Positions 17,424 through 26,068 are shown, numbered from the stretch's first letter. The stretch is DNA of 64,000 nucleotides from Nesterenkonia sp. Act20 (GCF_019173455.1 NZ_JADPQH010000001.1:1178001-1242000), one strand, 5' to 3'. Numbers and translations are program-made. The notes: a model not told the origin generated them from the letters alone.

Positions 17424-18887
17424 GTGGTACTCATTTCTCTAGTCGCCACCCACGCCGAGCTCGATCTCGAGACCGTGGGAACACTCAGCTCAGGAGCGGC
17501 CAATCTGGCCGGTTCTGTTCATATGCCTGCCGTGACCTTGGCGACCTGCAATCGCATGGAGATCTACGCCGAGTCCACCGGCAGCTCTCATGACGCGGTC
17601 CAGTCCACCCGCGAGGAGCTGCTCGACGCCGTCGCCCAGTCCTCCGGCCTGGACCGTGAAGTGGTCGGCCGGTCCTTCCGCACGCTGGTGGAGGACGACG
17701 CCGTCTCCCACCTCTTCGAAGTGGGCGCGGGTCTGGACTCCGCCGTCATCGGCGAGCGTGAGATCGCCGGGCAGGTCCGCAAGTCCCTGGCGGACGCGCA
17801 GCATGCCGGCACCATCTCCGGAAACCTCACCAAGCTCTTCGAAACCGCGTCGCGCACCGCCAAGGATGTCGGGACGCGCACCGCGCTGGGTTCACGGGGC
17901 CGGTCCATCGTCTCGGTCGCCCTGGACATCGCCGGAGACATGCGCGGAGACGGAACCACCTTCTACCCGGGTGCCTCCGTGGTGCTGATCGGCACCGGGG
18001 CCTACTCCGGGACGTCGCTGGCCCAGCTCGTGGAGCGCGGCGTCACCGACATCGGCGTCTTCTCCGGGTCCGGCCGTGCCGAGGAATTCGTCGCAGAGCG
18101 CGCCGGCGATGCCCGTGCGCTGCAGATGCAGGAGCTGCCCGGCGCCTTCCGCGAGGCCGATGTGATCATCGGCTGCTCGGGCGGGAACCGGCGCATCACC
18201 GCCAAAGAGGTGCGCAACCTCGCCGGGCTCGCCGCAGATGCACCGCGGGAGAAGCCGCTGACGATCATCGACCTGGCGCTCTCCCATGACTTCGACCCCG
18301 ATGTGGCCGACCTGGACGGCGTGGAGCTGATCACCCTGGAGTCGGTGAAGATGGCGGCCCCCGGGGAGACCGAGGACTCTGTGGAGGAGGCGCGCGACGT
18401 CGTACGCTCGGCCGTGGACCAGTACCTCACGGAGCGTCGTGAACGCACCGCCGATGACGCCATCGTGGCGCTGCGTCGGCACACCCAGTCGCTCCTGGAC
18501 GAGGAGATGGACAAGGTCCGCAAGCAGCACGGCTGCACCGGCGCCGCCGAAGAGGTGGAGTTCGCCGTCCGCCGGATCGTGCGCAAGATGCTGCACACCC
18601 CGACCGTGCGCGCCCGGGAGATGGCGGCCGAGGGACGCACCGAGGACTTCGTGCAGGCTCTGCAGGACCTGCACGGCATCGAAGTGCCCCTGCGCGATGA
18701 GCCCGCCCGGGCCACCCCCGCGAAGCGCCGCCGCGCCGAGGACTTCTCCGCAGCGGAGCTCACCCAGATGGCCAGCTACCTCACGAACGTCCCCGACGGC
18801 GGCTTCTGCCAGCACCACCGGCCCGGCGAGTTCGAGATCGAACGGATCGACGCCGTGCGCGATCTGCACATCCGCCGCGCCAGCTGA
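17424..18887 (+). CDS. hemA: Glutamyl-tRNA reductase
   Basis: HemA reduces glutamyl-tRNA to glutamate-1-semialdehyde with NADPH, the first committed step. The catalytic cysteine is at residue 42 in LATCNRMEIY. GLDSAVIGEREIAGQVRKS and the NADPH-domain IGTGAYSGTSL follow. The C-terminal dimerisation region is extended with a KRRRAEDFSAAELTQM segment; the total of 487 residues is longer than the usual 420-450. The start is a GTG at 17424; an out-of-frame ATG lies at 17416. It is the only rightward gene of the haem set. Confidence 0.95.
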   Translation: MVLISLVATHAELDLETVGTLSSGAANLAGSVHMPAVTLATCNRMEIYAESTGSSHDAVQSTREELLDAVAQSSGLDREVVGRSFRTLVEDDAVSHLFEVGAGLDSAVIGEREIAGQVRKSLADAQHAGTISGNLTKLFETASRTAKDVGTRTALGSRGRSIVSVALDIAGDMRGDGTTFYPGASVVLIGTGAYSGTSLAQLVERGVTDIGVFSGSGRAEEFVAERAGDARALQMQELPGAFREADVIIGCSGGNRRITAKEVRNLAGLAADAPREKPLTIIDLALSHDFDPDVADLDGVELITLESVKMAAPGETEDSVEEARDVVRSAVDQYLTERRERTADDAIVALRRHTQSLLDEEMDKVRKQHGCTGAAEEVEFAVRRIVRKMLHTPTVRAREMAAEGRTEDFVQALQDLHGIEVPLRDEPARATPAKRRRAEDFSAAELTQMASYLTNVPDGGFCQHHRPGEFEIERIDAVRDLHIRRAS

Positions 18888-18903
18888 GCGCCCGCTCCCT
18901 CGA

Positions 18904-18972
18904 AAAAATCGTAGAGCTTCGTCGTCGTCGTAGTGCTATAGCTCTACGATTCGCTACAGGTCTACGATTTTT
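18904..18972. terminator. Alternative stem-loops downstream of hemA
   Basis: AAAAATCGTAGA at 18904-18915 pairs perfectly with 18961-18972, which ends in a run of five T. The overlapping ATCGTAGAGC at 18908-18917 pairs instead with GCTCTACGAT at 18941-18950. The two hairpins exclude each other. The outer one, with A-tract and T-tract, looks like a terminator in both directions. Confidence 0.6.
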
Positions 18973-19010
18973 ACGCTCGGGGGGTGCGCTCGGGGCGGGA
19001 TCTCATGCAA

Positions 19011-19052
19011 AAAGGCGGCCCGCCCGGAGAGATCTCCGGGCGGGCCGCCTTT
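19011..19052. terminator. Strong bidirectional terminator
   Basis: Two perfect 20-base GC-rich arms (19011-19030 and 19033-19052, outer bases AAAGGCGGCC) are flanked by A and T tracts. It sits between the converging hemA and substrate-binding-protein genes and should end transcription from both sides. Confidence 0.9.
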
Positions 19053-19066
19053 CATGAGGGCTCAGC

Positions 19067-19975
19067 TCAGTTGAGACCCTGCTCGGTGAGCCATTCCGAC
19101 GCGACGTCGGCCGGGTCGGCCTGCTCGTCCACGCTCTGGCCATTCAGCGCGATGAGTTCCTCAGGTGTCAGCGCGGCGTTGACCTCGTTGATCAGCGCGG
19201 CAGCCTCCTCATCCACGCGATCCGAGACCACCGGGATGACGTTCTGCGGGAGCACCAGCTCCTCGGGATCCTCCAGCACTACCAGATCATCGGAGGCGAG
19301 CTCCGGATCGGCGCTGTAGATGTCTGCGACCTCGACGTCGCCGTCGCGCAGCGCATCCACGGTCAGTGCACCGCCGCCGGCCTCGACCGGCACCAGCGTG
19401 ATCTCCACGCCGTAGACGTCCTGCAGGCCTTCGGGTCCGTAGGGGCGGGCCTCGAACTCGGCGTTCGCGGCGATCTGGAGATCCTCCAGGCCGGCGAGGT
19501 CACCGATTTCTGTGAGGTCGTTCTCCTCGGCGAACTCTGCGGTGACCACAAAGCTGTCCTGATCGGTGGCCTCGGCGGGCTCGAGCACGCGCAGCCCGTC
19601 CGGAAGGACCTCTTCGAGCTGAGTGGTGATCTCCTCCAGGTTGGCAGCCTCGGAGGACTCCTCGTAGTACTGCAGGAAGTTTCCGGCGTACTCGGGGAAG
19701 ATGTCGATGGCGCCGGATTCGAGCTCCGAGACGTAGACCTCGCGCTGACCGATGTCGAACTGGCGGTCCACCTCGATGTCCTCGGATTCAAGCACCTGGG
19801 CGTAGAGCTCGGCGATGATCGTGTTGGAGTAATACTGCTGAGAGCCGATGACCAGGGCCTCACCCTGAGCCGCCTCGCCCTCGGAGTCCTCGGCGAGGGG
19901 ATCGCTGTCTCCTCCGCAGCCGGTCAGTGCCAGCGCGGCGATGGTTCCTGTGACCCAGAGTCCTGTGGTCCGCAT
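19067..19975 (-). CDS. Glycine betaine/choline ABC transporter, substrate-binding lipoprotein
   Basis: The 302-residue protein is the extracellular binding subunit of an OpuB/OsmF-type quaternary-amine importer. It begins with a lipoprotein signal ending in the lipobox LTGC, placing the lipidated cysteine near residue 19. The mature part has the family pattern VIGSQQYYSNTIIAELYAQ and FPEYAGNFLQYY, whose tyrosines fit a ligand cage for a quaternary ammonium group. The protein is strongly acidic. The ATG at 19975 follows AGAGGATC. It lies 150 bases after the permease gene and may also have its own promoter. Confidence 0.88.
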   Translation of the reverse strand: MRTTGLWVTGTIAALALTGCGGDSDPLAEDSEGEAAQGEALVIGSQQYYSNTIIAELYAQVLESEDIEVDRQFDIGQREVYVSELESGAIDIFPEYAGNFLQYYEESSEAANLEEITTQLEEVLPDGLRVLEPAEATDQDSFVVTAEFAEENDLTEIGDLAGLEDLQIAANAEFEARPYGPEGLQDVYGVEITLVPVEAGGGALTVDALRDGDVEVADIYSADPELASDDLVVLEDPEELVLPQNVIPVVSDRVDEEAAALINEVNAALTPEELIALNGQSVDEQADPADVASEWLTEQGLN

Positions 19976-20032
19976 GTCTGATCCTCTTTCGTTGTGCAGC
20001 TCCCACGTCAGGGGCAACTGGTCCGGAAGCCC

Positions 20033-20038
20033 ATCATA
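20033..20038 (-). promoter_or_regulatory. Possible -10 box ahead of the substrate-binding protein gene
   Basis: Read leftward this is TATGAT, near consensus, 57 bases before the start at 19975. No convincing -35 was seen. It could let the binding protein be made in excess of the membrane subunits. Confidence 0.35.
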
Positions 20039-20125
20039 GGAAACTCTTGGCGCACCCGGTGGTGGACTCGGCTTCAGTGTCGGGTTGTGACGGCGCGAAT
20101 CGTCAGCGTCCCGAGGCGCAGGACG

Positions 20126-20863
20126 TCAGCGTCCGGCGGCGGGGGCGGCTGCGGTGGCGCGACGGGAGTCGCGTCGCTGTCCCCGCGGAGCGCGCTGCGG
20201 TCCGGCGAGCCCCGGGATCCTGCGAAGGAGGCGCTGACCGGTGCCGAAGACGGCGTCGACGAGGATCGCGAGCAGGATCACGACGATCGAGGTGCCGAGC
20301 ATGAGCGGGTAGTCGTAGGTGCGCAGCCCCAGGAACAGCGGCCGTCCCAGTCCCCCGGCACCCACGTATGCGGCCAGCGTGGCCGTGGCGATGATCTGCA
20401 GCGCCGCGAGGCGCAGTCCACTGAGGATCAACGGCAGCCCGAGCGGAATCTCGACCCGGGTGAGGACCTGCCAGCCGCTCATCCCCTGCGCACGGGCGGC
20501 GTCCACCGTCGCCGGGTTCACCGATTCCACCCCGGCATAGGCACCGGCGAGCACGGAGGGTGCCGCCAGGATCACCAGCGCCACCATGGGTGCTGTCAGT
20601 CCGATCCCGGTGAACAGCGCCACCAGGGTCAGCAGTCCCAGGGTGGGCAGGGCGCGGGCGGCACCGGTGGCGACGACGGCGGCTCCCCTGCCCTTGCCGG
20701 TGTGTCCGATGAGCAGTCCCAGCGGCAGCGCGATCGCCGCCGAGATCCCGAGCGCGATCAGCGTGTAGCCGAGGTGCTCCATGGACCGCACCCAGAGTCC
20801 CCCGGTTCCGGACCAGGCGTCGGCGGTGAGCAGCCAGCGCACCGCCTCGACGATGTTGTTCAT
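20126..20863 (-). CDS. Glycine betaine/choline ABC transporter permease (second)
   Basis: The 245-residue membrane protein has five to six predicted helices and the binding-protein-dependent transport coupling region: GMSGWQVLTRVEIPLGLPLILSG holds the EAA loop that contacts the ATPase. The GVESVNPATVDAARAQG stretch just before it is typical of OpuB/ProW-type permeases. The ATG at 20863 follows AGGAGG and overlaps the upstream permease gene by 4 bases. The C-terminal 30 residues are Arg/Pro/Ala-rich. Confidence 0.9.
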   Translation of the reverse strand: MNNIVEAVRWLLTADAWSGTGGLWVRSMEHLGYTLIALGISAAIALPLGLLIGHTGKGRGAAVVATGAARALPTLGLLTLVALFTGIGLTAPMVALVILAAPSVLAGAYAGVESVNPATVDAARAQGMSGWQVLTRVEIPLGLPLILSGLRLAALQIIATATLAAYVGAGGLGRPLFLGLRTYDYPLMLGTSIVVILLAILVDAVFGTGQRLLRRIPGLAGPQRAPRGQRRDSRRATAAAPAAGR

Positions 20864-21546
20864 GCCGCCGCCTCCTGGGTGCGTCGCTTCCTGAGCCGAG
20901 GACGAACAGTCGCCGCGTTCTTGTTCCACGGCATCAGCAGCCGGCCCGCGAGCACGAGCAGCAGGTCACAGATCAATGCAAGCACCACGGTCATCACGAT
21001 GCCGGCGAGGATCGAACCGATGATGTCGCGGGCGAATCCATCGGTGAACAGTGAGCCGAGCGAGTTGACGCCGAGCACGGCGCTGACCGAGACCAGGCTG
21101 ATCGAGCTGACGCAGACCACCCGCACACCGGCGAGCAGCGCCGGGCCGGCCAGCGACAGCTCCACGGCGAAGAAGCGACCCACTCGGGAGAACCCGATCG
21201 CGGTGGCGGAGGTCTGCACGTCGTCGGTGACGGCGTCCAGCGCCTCGGCCGCGGAGCGGACCATCAGCGCGAGGCCGAAGATCGACAGTGCGATCACGAC
21301 ATTCAGCGGATCTCTGACCGAGGTGCCCACCAGAGCGGGCAGCAGGATGAACAGCGGCAGCGAAGGCACGGCGTAAAGGAGCCCCGTGCCGGTCAGCAGG
21401 GGTTCACGCAGGACGCGGATGCGATTGGCGATCCAGGCCAGTGGTATGGAGACCAGGAACGCGATGACCACGGCGGGCAGGCTGAGCGCCAGATGAACCA
21501 GCGTGAGTTCACCGATGGTGTCGAGGTTCTCCAGGATCCAACTCAT
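20860..21546 (-). CDS. Glycine betaine/choline ABC transporter permease (first)
   Basis: The 228-residue permease has five or six membrane helices and the EAA-type loop AIGFSRVGRFFAVELSLAGPALLAG. LLYAVPSLPLFILLPALVG is typical of OpuBB/OpuCB permeases. It overlaps the ATPase gene by 4 bases on one side and the second permease by 4 on the other. Two different permeases, one ATPase and one binding protein match the OpuB/OpuC layout of Gram-positive bacteria. Confidence 0.9.
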   Translation of the reverse strand: MSWILENLDTIGELTLVHLALSLPAVVIAFLVSIPLAWIANRIRVLREPLLTGTGLLYAVPSLPLFILLPALVGTSVRDPLNVVIALSIFGLALMVRSAAEALDAVTDDVQTSATAIGFSRVGRFFAVELSLAGPALLAGVRVVCVSSISLVSVSAVLGVNSLGSLFTDGFARDIIGSILAGIVMTVVLALICDLLLVLAGRLLMPWNKNAATVRPRLRKRRTQEAAA

Positions 21547-22382
21547 GGGCGGTCTGCGCGATCCGTCTGCGCCGGGACCACGCCCAGCGGCCGTCCCTGT
21601 GCGTCGGAGATGAGCAGCTCGCCGTCGTCGGTCTTTTCCGCCGAGAGGGACCGGGCCCCGGAGTCCAGTCCGAGGAAGCGGGAGACGAACTCGTCCTGCC
21701 GGTTCGACAGCAGCTCGGCGGGGGTTCCGGAGGCGGCCACCGCTCCGCCGGTCTTGAGCACGACGATCTGGTCACCGAGCGTGAGGGCTTCGTCGATGTC
21801 GTGGGTGACGAAGATGATGGTCTTCTTCAGCTCCTCCTGCACGCGGGCCAGTTCGCGCTGCAGCTCGACCCGCACCAAGGGATCCACTGCGCCGAAGGGC
21901 TCGTCCATGAGCAGGATGTTCGGATCCGCAGCGAGTCCGCGCGCCACGCCCACTCGCTGCTGCTGGCCTCCGGAGAGCTGGCCGGGATAGCGCAGGCCTA
22001 GCTTGGCGTCCAGGCCGACGATCTCCATCAGCTCATAGCCGCGCTTGCGAGCATCGGCGCGGGAGGCGCCGTTGAGCCGGGGCACGGTGGCGATGTTGTC
22101 GATGACCCGGCGGTGCGGCAGCAGTCCCGAGTGCTGCATGACGTAGCCGATGCGCCGTCGCAGCGCGACGGGCTCGACGCCGGAGATGTCCTCCTCGTCG
22201 ATCAGCACGCTGCCCGTGCTGGGCTCCACCATGCGGTTGACCATGCGCAGCAGCGTGGTCTTTCCGCAGCCGGAGGATCCCAGCAGCACTGCGGTGCTGC
22301 GCGAGGGCACCGTGAGGCTGAACTCCTCCACCGCGGTGGTGCCGTCCGGGTAGGTCTTGCCGACCTGGCGAAATTCGATCAT
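21543..22382 (-). CDS. Glycine betaine/choline ABC transporter ATP-binding protein
   Basis: The 279-residue ATPase powers the importer. Walker A LLGSSGCGKTT is near residues 34-44, the Q-loop lies in YVMQHSGLLPHR, the signature is LSGGQQQRVGVARGLA, Walker B is ILLMDEPFGAVD and the switch histidine is in FVTHDIDEA. The sequence is of the ProV/OpuA class. The tail after the core (about 35 residues, ELLISDAQGRPLGVV) may be a reduced CBS-like remnant; the two full CBS domains of OpuA are absent. The ATG at 22382 has GGAGG just upstream and overlaps the methyltransferase stop by 4 bases. Confidence 0.92.
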   Translation of the reverse strand: MIEFRQVGKTYPDGTTAVEEFSLTVPSRSTAVLLGSSGCGKTTLLRMVNRMVEPSTGSVLIDEEDISGVEPVALRRRIGYVMQHSGLLPHRRVIDNIATVPRLNGASRADARKRGYELMEIVGLDAKLGLRYPGQLSGGQQQRVGVARGLAADPNILLMDEPFGAVDPLVRVELQRELARVQEELKKTIIFVTHDIDEALTLGDQIVVLKTGGAVAASGTPAELLSNRQDEFVSRFLGLDSGARSLSAEKTDDGELLISDAQGRPLGVVPAQTDRADRP

Positions 22383-23284
22383 GAAGCCTCCATCAGGTGG
22401 TGCCGGCGGAATTGCGCGTGCTCTCTCAGACGTGACTCCATCACATCGAGAGCCTGCGCAGAGGAGTCGATCAGGACGAATCTGCGGTCGGTCTCCACGG
22501 CGACGGCGCCCAGGGTGCCCGAACCGGCGAAGCAGTCCAGCACCCAATCACCGGGGCGGGAGGAGGCCTGCACCATGCGCCGCACCAGACCCACGGGCTT
22601 CTGCGTGGGGTATCCGGTCTTCTCCCGGCCGGTCGGCGAGACGATGGTGTGCCACCAGACGTCGGTGGGCAGCTTGCCCAGGGCGGCCTTCTCCGCAGTG
22701 ACCAGTCCCGGCGCCATATAGGGCTCCCGGTCGACCGCCTCGGCGTTGAAGAAGTAGCGCGCGGGGTTCTTCACGTAGACCAGGATGGTGTCGTGCTTGG
22801 TCGGCCAGCGCTTCTTCGTGCGCCCGCCATAGTCATAGGCCCAGATGATCTCGTTGAGGAACGATTCGCGCCCGAAGATCGCGTCGCAGAGCACCTTGGC
22901 GTAGTGAACCTCGCGGTAGTCCAGATGCAGGTAGAGGGTGCCGTCCTCGGTCAGCAGGCGCCAGGCATGCAGCAGCCGCGGCTCGAGGAACTCCCAGTAA
23001 TCGGTGAAGGAGTCGTCGTATTCGGCCAGCGCACGGCGCACGGTGTCATAGCTGCGCCCGGCGAACCCCACCCGATTGCCTTCGCCGTGCGGGCGACGGG
23101 TGTTGGTGGTCTCAGTGGCCCGCTGGGCCCGCCCGGTGTTGAAGGGCGGGTCCAGGTAGACCATGGTGAAGGAGCTGTCCGGAAGACCCGGAAGGTGATC
23201 GAGGTTCTCGCCCTCGATCACCTGGGAGGGCCCGGCTGGATCGAAGCCGCGGCTGCTCGCCGCAGCGGTGTCCCCGGAAGTCAC
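22379..23284 (-). CDS. Orphan DNA methyltransferase, beta class (N4-cytosine or N6-adenine)
   Basis: The 301-residue protein has motif IV DPPFN near residue 45 ahead of motif I DCFAGSGTLG near 253, the order of beta-class amino-methyltransferases, with YPTQKPVGLVRRM between them. It transfers a methyl group from S-adenosylmethionine to an adenine or cytosine amino group in a specific DNA sequence. DPPF does not settle the base. No restriction endonuclease or specificity gene is nearby, so it is an orphan methylase. It starts with GTG 11 bases after the DEAD-helicase gene and overlaps the transporter ATPase gene by 4 bases, so it is probably cotranscribed with both. Confidence 0.85.
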   Translation of the reverse strand: MTSGDTAAASSRGFDPAGPSQVIEGENLDHLPGLPDSSFTMVYLDPPFNTGRAQRATETTNTRRPHGEGNRVGFAGRSYDTVRRALAEYDDSFTDYWEFLEPRLLHAWRLLTEDGTLYLHLDYREVHYAKVLCDAIFGRESFLNEIIWAYDYGGRTKKRWPTKHDTILVYVKNPARYFFNAEAVDREPYMAPGLVTAEKAALGKLPTDVWWHTIVSPTGREKTGYPTQKPVGLVRRMVQASSRPGDWVLDCFAGSGTLGAVAVETDRRFVLIDSSAQALDVMESRLREHAQFRRHHLMEAS

Positions 23285-23295
23285 CCGTGGGCCGT

Positions 23296-25059
23296 TCAGC
23301 TCTCGCTGGAGGCGTTCCCGCCGCCTGAGCCGGAGCCACCGCGACGACGACGGCGCCGCCTGGGCTGCGTGGCAGATTCTCCGCCCTCGGACGGCGCAGC
23401 GGACTCCGCGGGGGCAGTCTGGGCGCTTGAACCCTCTGAGCCTGAGTCTTCCGTGCGGGTGCGTCGGCGGTTCCGGCTGCGCGGTGCGGAGCCCTCGGCG
23501 GCGGGCTGCGATTCCTTGGCGGAGTCCTCTCCGCGGCCTCGGCCACGTCCACCTTCACGGTCGCCGGAGCGTCCGCCACGGCCGTTGCCGGCTTTGTCGC
23601 CGTCACGTCCACCGCGTCCGCCGTCGCTGGACCGTCCGCCGCGGCCACCTTCACGGTCGCCGGAGCGTCCGCCGCGGGACTGGCGCTTCTCAGGTCCGCC
23701 CAGATCCTCGAGCTCCTCGGCGTCGAGTCCGGCCTTGGAACGCTTATGCCGGGGCAGCCGTCCCTTGGTGCCCTTGGGGATGTCGAGGTCCTCGTAGAGG
23801 TGCGGCGAGGAGGAGTAGGTCTCGATCGGTTCCGGGATGCCCAGGCCGAGCGCCTTGTCGATGAGCTTCCACTTGGGCATGTCCTCCCAGTCCACGAAGG
23901 TCACGGCGATGCCGGTCTTTCCTGCGCGGCCGGTGCGTCCGACGCGGTGAAGGTAGGCCTTCTCGTCGTCCGGAGCGGTGAGGTTGATGACGTGGGTGAT
24001 GTCCGTGACGTCGATGCCGCGGGCAGCGACATCGGTGGCGACCAGGACGTCGATCTTTTCGTTGCGGAAGGCGCGCAGGGCCTGCTCGCGAGCACCCTGG
24101 CCGAGGTCGCCGTGGATCGCTCCGGCGGCGAAGCCGCGGGAGATCAGCTCCGAAGACAGCCGGTCGGCCTGACGCTTGGTCCGGGTGAAGACGATCGTGC
24201 GGCCGCGACCCTCAGCCTGGAGCAGGCGGGCGATGACCTCGTCCTTGTCCAGGTGGTGTGCGCGGTAGACGAGCTGCCGGATGTCCTTCTTGGTGATGCC
24301 TTCATCCAGCGGGTCTGCTGCGGAGATGTGGGTCGGCTTGGACATGTAGCGGCGGGCCATGGCGACCACGGGGCCAGGCATGGTCGCGGAGAAGAGCATG
24401 GTCTGGCGACCGATCTCCGGCACGGCGGAGAGCAGGGTCTCCACGTCGGGGAGGAAGCCGAGGTCGAGCATCTCGTCGGCCTCGTCGAGGACCACGATGT
24501 TGACGTTCTTGAGCTTCAGGTGACGCTGGCGGTGCAGGTCGATCAGCCGACCGGGGGTGCCGACGACGATCTCGACGCCGCGGTCGAGCTCTTCGATCTG
24601 GGGCTCGTAGGCACGGCCGCCGTAGATCGTGGCCACGCGGATGCCGCGACGAGCGGCGGCGACCTTGATGTCGGCTGCCACCTGCACGGCGAGCTCACGC
24701 GTGGGGGCCACGATGAGCGCCTGAGGTGCTCCTGGGGCCGGAAGGTCGTCGTAGCCGGCGTCGTCGGGGCTGGTGACGCGCTGGATGGCTGGAATGCCGA
24801 AGCCCAGGGTCTTGCCGGTGCCGGTCTTGGCCTGGCCGATGATGTCATAGCCGCCCAGCGCGATCGGCAGGGTCTCGGCCTGGATCGGGAAGGGGGTGGT
24901 GATGCCCTTCGCGGCGAGGGCCTCGACGATCTCGGGGCGCACGTTGAAATCGGCGAAGGTCAGGCTGGAGGCTTCGACAGCCTCGACGAGTTCGGGATCA
25001 GCGGCGGAGATGGGGGCGTCAGTCTCGGCGGCTGATGACTCGGTGGTCTGTTCAGTCAT
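23296..25059 (-). CDS. DEAD-box ATP-dependent RNA helicase
   Basis: This RNA helicase unwinds short RNA duplexes, probably in ribosome assembly or cold adaptation. All motifs are present: Q motif FNVRPEIVEAL...PIQ, motif I AKTGTGKT, Ia PTRELA, Ib TPGRL, II DEAD, III SAT, then ATDVAARGID and HRVGRTGR. After about residue 430 the protein is a disordered tail of RGG and RSGDREGGRG repeats ending in Arg-rich and Gly-rich blocks, an RNA-binding tail. The ATG at 25059 has GAAAG 5 bases upstream; an ATG at 25071 forms TAATG with the DUF3107 stop and adds four residues. It is coupled to DUF3107 upstream and the methylase downstream. Confidence 0.95.
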   Translation of the reverse strand: MTEQTTESSAAETDAPISAADPELVEAVEASSLTFADFNVRPEIVEALAAKGITTPFPIQAETLPIALGGYDIIGQAKTGTGKTLGFGIPAIQRVTSPDDAGYDDLPAPGAPQALIVAPTRELAVQVAADIKVAAARRGIRVATIYGGRAYEPQIEELDRGVEIVVGTPGRLIDLHRQRHLKLKNVNIVVLDEADEMLDLGFLPDVETLLSAVPEIGRQTMLFSATMPGPVVAMARRYMSKPTHISAADPLDEGITKKDIRQLVYRAHHLDKDEVIARLLQAEGRGRTIVFTRTKRQADRLSSELISRGFAAGAIHGDLGQGAREQALRAFRNEKIDVLVATDVAARGIDVTDITHVINLTAPDDEKAYLHRVGRTGRAGKTGIAVTFVDWEDMPKWKLIDKALGLGIPEPIETYSSSPHLYEDLDIPKGTKGRLPRHKRSKAGLDAEELEDLGGPEKRQSRGGRSGDREGGRGGRSSDGGRGGRDGDKAGNGRGGRSGDREGGRGRGRGEDSAKESQPAAEGSAPRSRNRRRTRTEDSGSEGSSAQTAPAESAAPSEGGESATQPRRRRRRRGGSGSGGGNASSES

Positions 25060-25070
25060 AGGTACTTTCA

Positions 25071-25304
25071 TTAAGCGACTGCGGCGGCGAAGCCGACAGT
25101 CTGTTTTGTGTCGGAGCCGATCTCCACATAGCCGATGGAGGCCACGGGGACCACGATCTTCTTGCCACGGCGGTCCTGAAGGCTCAGCAGCGTCTGCGAA
25201 CCTTCGATGGCGGCGGCAACGGCCTGTTCGATATCGTCGGGCTTGGCCTCGGTCTCAATGACGATCTCACGTGAGACGTGCTGAATGCCGATACGTACTT
25301 CCAT
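25071..25304 (-). CDS. DUF3107 family protein
   Basis: The 77-residue protein matches the small actinobacterial DUF3107 family in length and pattern (MEVRIGIQHVSREIVIE at the start, then a short beta-rich body ending in GFAAA). Function is unknown. The ATG at 25304 follows AAGGAG. In many actinobacteria it sits between a TetR regulator and a DEAD-box helicase, exactly as here. The stop codon overlaps an ATG of the helicase frame, suggesting translational coupling. Confidence 0.85.
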   Translation of the reverse strand: MEVRIGIQHVSREIVIETEAKPDDIEQAVAAAIEGSQTLLSLQDRRGKKIVVPVASIGYVEIGSDTKQTVGFAAAVA

Positions 25305-25411
25305 GCCAACTCCTTGAATCCGTGGGTCAACGCTCACTTGTTCAGAGCCGCAGCGGTCCTGGGACGGACGCCTGAGTCAGAAGTGGGCGGGTTTACCTGT
25401 CTCGATACTAC

Positions 25412-26062
25412 CTATTGTGCGCCTTCGCTGCTCTCAGACTCCTTCGGGAAGCCCGAGATTCCGCGCCAAGCCAAACGCGCGGTCAGCTGGGAGGAGACCT
25501 CCTGGTCCGGTCGCTCGGAGAGCCTGCTCCAGTGCCGTGCCGCGGAGAGCGCCATGCCGATCAGCCCGTGACCCAGCATGGTGGCCTCGGCCATCGGCTG
25601 GCCGGTGTCATCGGCGATCACCTCGGCGATGGCTCCTGCCATCGCGTCATGGAAGCGCTCCAGGCGGTCTTCGACCTCTTCGTCGTTGTCCATGCCGGAG
25701 GTGAAGACCAGACGGTAGGCCTCGTCCTTGCGGGCGATGAACTCATAGAAGGTCGCCATGGTGGCCTGGACGCGTTCCTTGTTGTCCGCACTGGTGGCCA
25801 GTGCCTGGGTCAGCTCGTACTCGAGCTGGGCGAGATGGGTGTCGAGCAGACCGAGGAAGAGTTCGTGCTTGCCCGGAAAGTGCTGGTAGAGCACCGGCTT
25901 GGAGACCTGGGCGATCTCGGCGATGTCATCCATCGAGGCGCCGTGGTATCCCTTGGCCACGAAGACCTGCAGTGAACAGTCGAGCAGCTGCCTGCGGCGC
26001 TGCTCCCGAGGCAGCCGTTTGGCGCGGACGACGCCGGCAGGGTCCCTCATGCTTTCGTTCAT
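25412..26062 (-). CDS. TetR-family transcriptional regulator
   Basis: The 216-residue protein has an N-terminal TetR helix-turn-helix: RRRQLLDCSLQVFVAKGYHG, then MDDIAEIAQVSKPVLYQHFPGK (about residues 44-66). The all-helical C-terminal part would bind an unknown ligand. It lies 107 bases upstream of DUF3107 on the same strand and could regulate that gene and the helicase, or itself. Confidence 0.92.
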   Translation of the reverse strand: MNESMRDPAGVVRAKRLPREQRRRQLLDCSLQVFVAKGYHGASMDDIAEIAQVSKPVLYQHFPGKHELFLGLLDTHLAQLEYELTQALATSADNKERVQATMATFYEFIARKDEAYRLVFTSGMDNDEEVEDRLERFHDAMAGAIAEVIADDTGQPMAEATMLGHGLIGMALSAARHWSRLSERPDQEVSSQLTARLAWRGISGFPKESESSEGAQ

Positions 26063-26068
26063 GGGCTC

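Noticed and set aside
17416-17424. ATG at 17416 as the start of hemA
   Set aside because: It is out of frame with the glutamyl-tRNA reductase sequence; the GTG at 17424 is in frame and gives the family N-terminus.
22379-23284. Restriction-modification system
   Set aside because: Only the methylase is present. All neighbours are transporter and RNA-helicase genes.
23530-23690. Tandem-looking repeats near the DEAD-box gene end
   Set aside because: They encode RGG-type residues in frame with the helicase tail. They are coding repeats and not an array or mobile element.
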